Position numbers and translations under genes: made by a program. DNA of 5,302 nucleotides, taken from the NCBI GenBank assembly GCA_937888935.1, contig CALARO010000157.1:1-5302 (forward strand), given 5' to 3'. Below, piece by piece: positions 4,779 to 5,302 of the stretch. How positions within the stretch are numbered: position 1 is the first letter of the stretch; each line of letters starts with the position of its first letter. The notes below the pieces were generated by a model that saw nothing but the letters and a program-made list of their open reading frames with translations, was not told the DNA's origin and did no database searches. This stretch comes from an uncultured Clostridia bacterium (lineage in GTDB: Bacteria; Bacillota; Clostridia; Christensenellales; Borkfalkiaceae).

Positions 4779-5302
4779 ACATGCTTTTCAAACGCAGGCT
4801 TCCAGCCCCGCAGGACGTGATGAAAATGTACCCCGTTTCCGCCGCGCTCGCCGCTTTGAAAAAAGCGAACGACGAACAAATTTCCAACGTGATTTCGGGA
4901 AAAGACAAGCGGTTTCTGCTGATTATCGGTCCGTGTTCCGCCGATCGCGAAGACGCGGTGCTTGAATACGTTTCTCGGCTTCGCACGGTGCAGGAAAAGG
5001 TGAAAGACAAGCTTTTACTTGTGCCGCGCGTTTACACAAACAAGCCGCGCACCACGGGCGCGGGATATAAAGGCATGCTGCATCAGAGCGATCCGCATCG
5101 CGCCCCCGATATGTTCCGCGGCTTGATTTCCATTCGCCGGCTGCATATCAGGTGTCTTGAAGAAACGGGTTTTTCGGGCGCGGACGAGATGCTCTACCCC
5201 GAAAATCACCGCTATCTCGCCGACGTGTTATCATACGTGGCGGTGGGCGCGCGCTCGGTGGAAAATCAGCAGCACCGCTTAACGGCAAGCGGACTCGACG
5301 TA
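4775..5302 (+). CDS. aroF: Class I-alpha DAHP synthase (AroF/G/H type), 3' end outside window
   Basis: DAHP synthase condenses PEP and erythrose 4-phosphate, the first step of the pathway and its usual feedback control point. The visible 176 residues run open to the window edge; the family is about 340-350 residues, so about half is seen. Motifs are RLPAPQDVMKMYPVS (8-22), LIIGPCSADREDAV (49-62, with Cys54 as the expected metal ligand), PRVYTNKPRTTGAGYKG (84 onward, with active-site Lys90 and the KPRTT PEP-binding block), ADEMLYPEN and VGARSVENQQHRLTASG. This is the E. coli AroF/AroG/AroH-like class, not the shorter I-beta class with a fused chorismate mutase or ACT domain. The roughly 45-residue N-terminal extension before the barrel is the region that helps form the feedback site in this class. 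Which amino acid inhibits it cannot be told from this part. The symbol aroF is used generically. No frame damage is seen. Confidence 0.94.
   Translation, partial: MNMLFKRRLPAPQDVMKMYPVSAALAALKKANDEQISNVISGKDKRFLLIIGPCSADREDAVLEYVSRLRTVQEKVKDKLLLVPRVYTNKPRTTGAGYKGMLHQSDPHRAPDMFRGLISIRRLHIRCLEETGFSGADEMLYPENHRYLADVLSYVAVGARSVENQQHRLTASGLDV

Overview
The window is one strand of a tightly packed aromatic amino acid (shikimate/chorismate) operon. All supported genes read left to right. Base composition is near 50% GC, with a purine-rich coding strand and heavy use of gcg, cgc, ggc and gaa codons. The SDH/kinase fusion, the style of the AroE and DAHP synthase motifs, and the DUF4886-type start at the left edge resemble proteins I associate with gut Clostridia (Firmicutes/Bacillota), probably a metagenome-assembled genome. 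This placement is an inference from protein style; there is no rRNA or other marker in the window.

Layout. Positions 1-85 hold the first 26 or so codons of a DUF4886-like protein. These run, in a different frame, straight into the C-terminal two thirds of chorismate synthase (aroC, homology from 73, end 828). After a 62-bp gap come a fused shikimate dehydrogenase-shikimate kinase (aroE/aroK, 891-2135), type II 3-dehydroquinate dehydratase (aroQ, 2149-2613), EPSP synthase (aroA, 2610-3869), prephenate dehydrogenase (tyrA, 3887-4778, broken by a frameshift near 3990) and the first 176 residues of a class I-alpha DAHP synthase (aroF, from 4775, open at the right edge). Gaps are 13 bp (aroEK/aroQ) and 17 bp (aroA/tyrA). 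There are two 4-bp ATGA overlaps (aroQ/aroA and tyrA/aroF). I see no promoter, terminator, RNA gene, CRISPR array or mobile element. No stretch over 300 bp lacks a gene.

How the genes work together. AroF makes DAHP; AroQ dehydrates 3-dehydroquinate; AroE reduces 3-dehydroshikimate and AroK phosphorylates shikimate; AroA adds the enolpyruvyl group; AroC makes chorismate; TyrA takes prephenate toward tyrosine. Not in view are 3-dehydroquinate synthase (aroB), chorismate mutase and prephenate dehydratase.

The two things most worth a second look are lesions. One is the DUF4886/aroC join in a G/C-only tract. The other is the tyrA break, where the frame changes and about one beta strand is missing. 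Both could be assembly errors or real mutations. Apart from these, this is an ordinary biosynthetic operon, and I do not see an undescribed system here.
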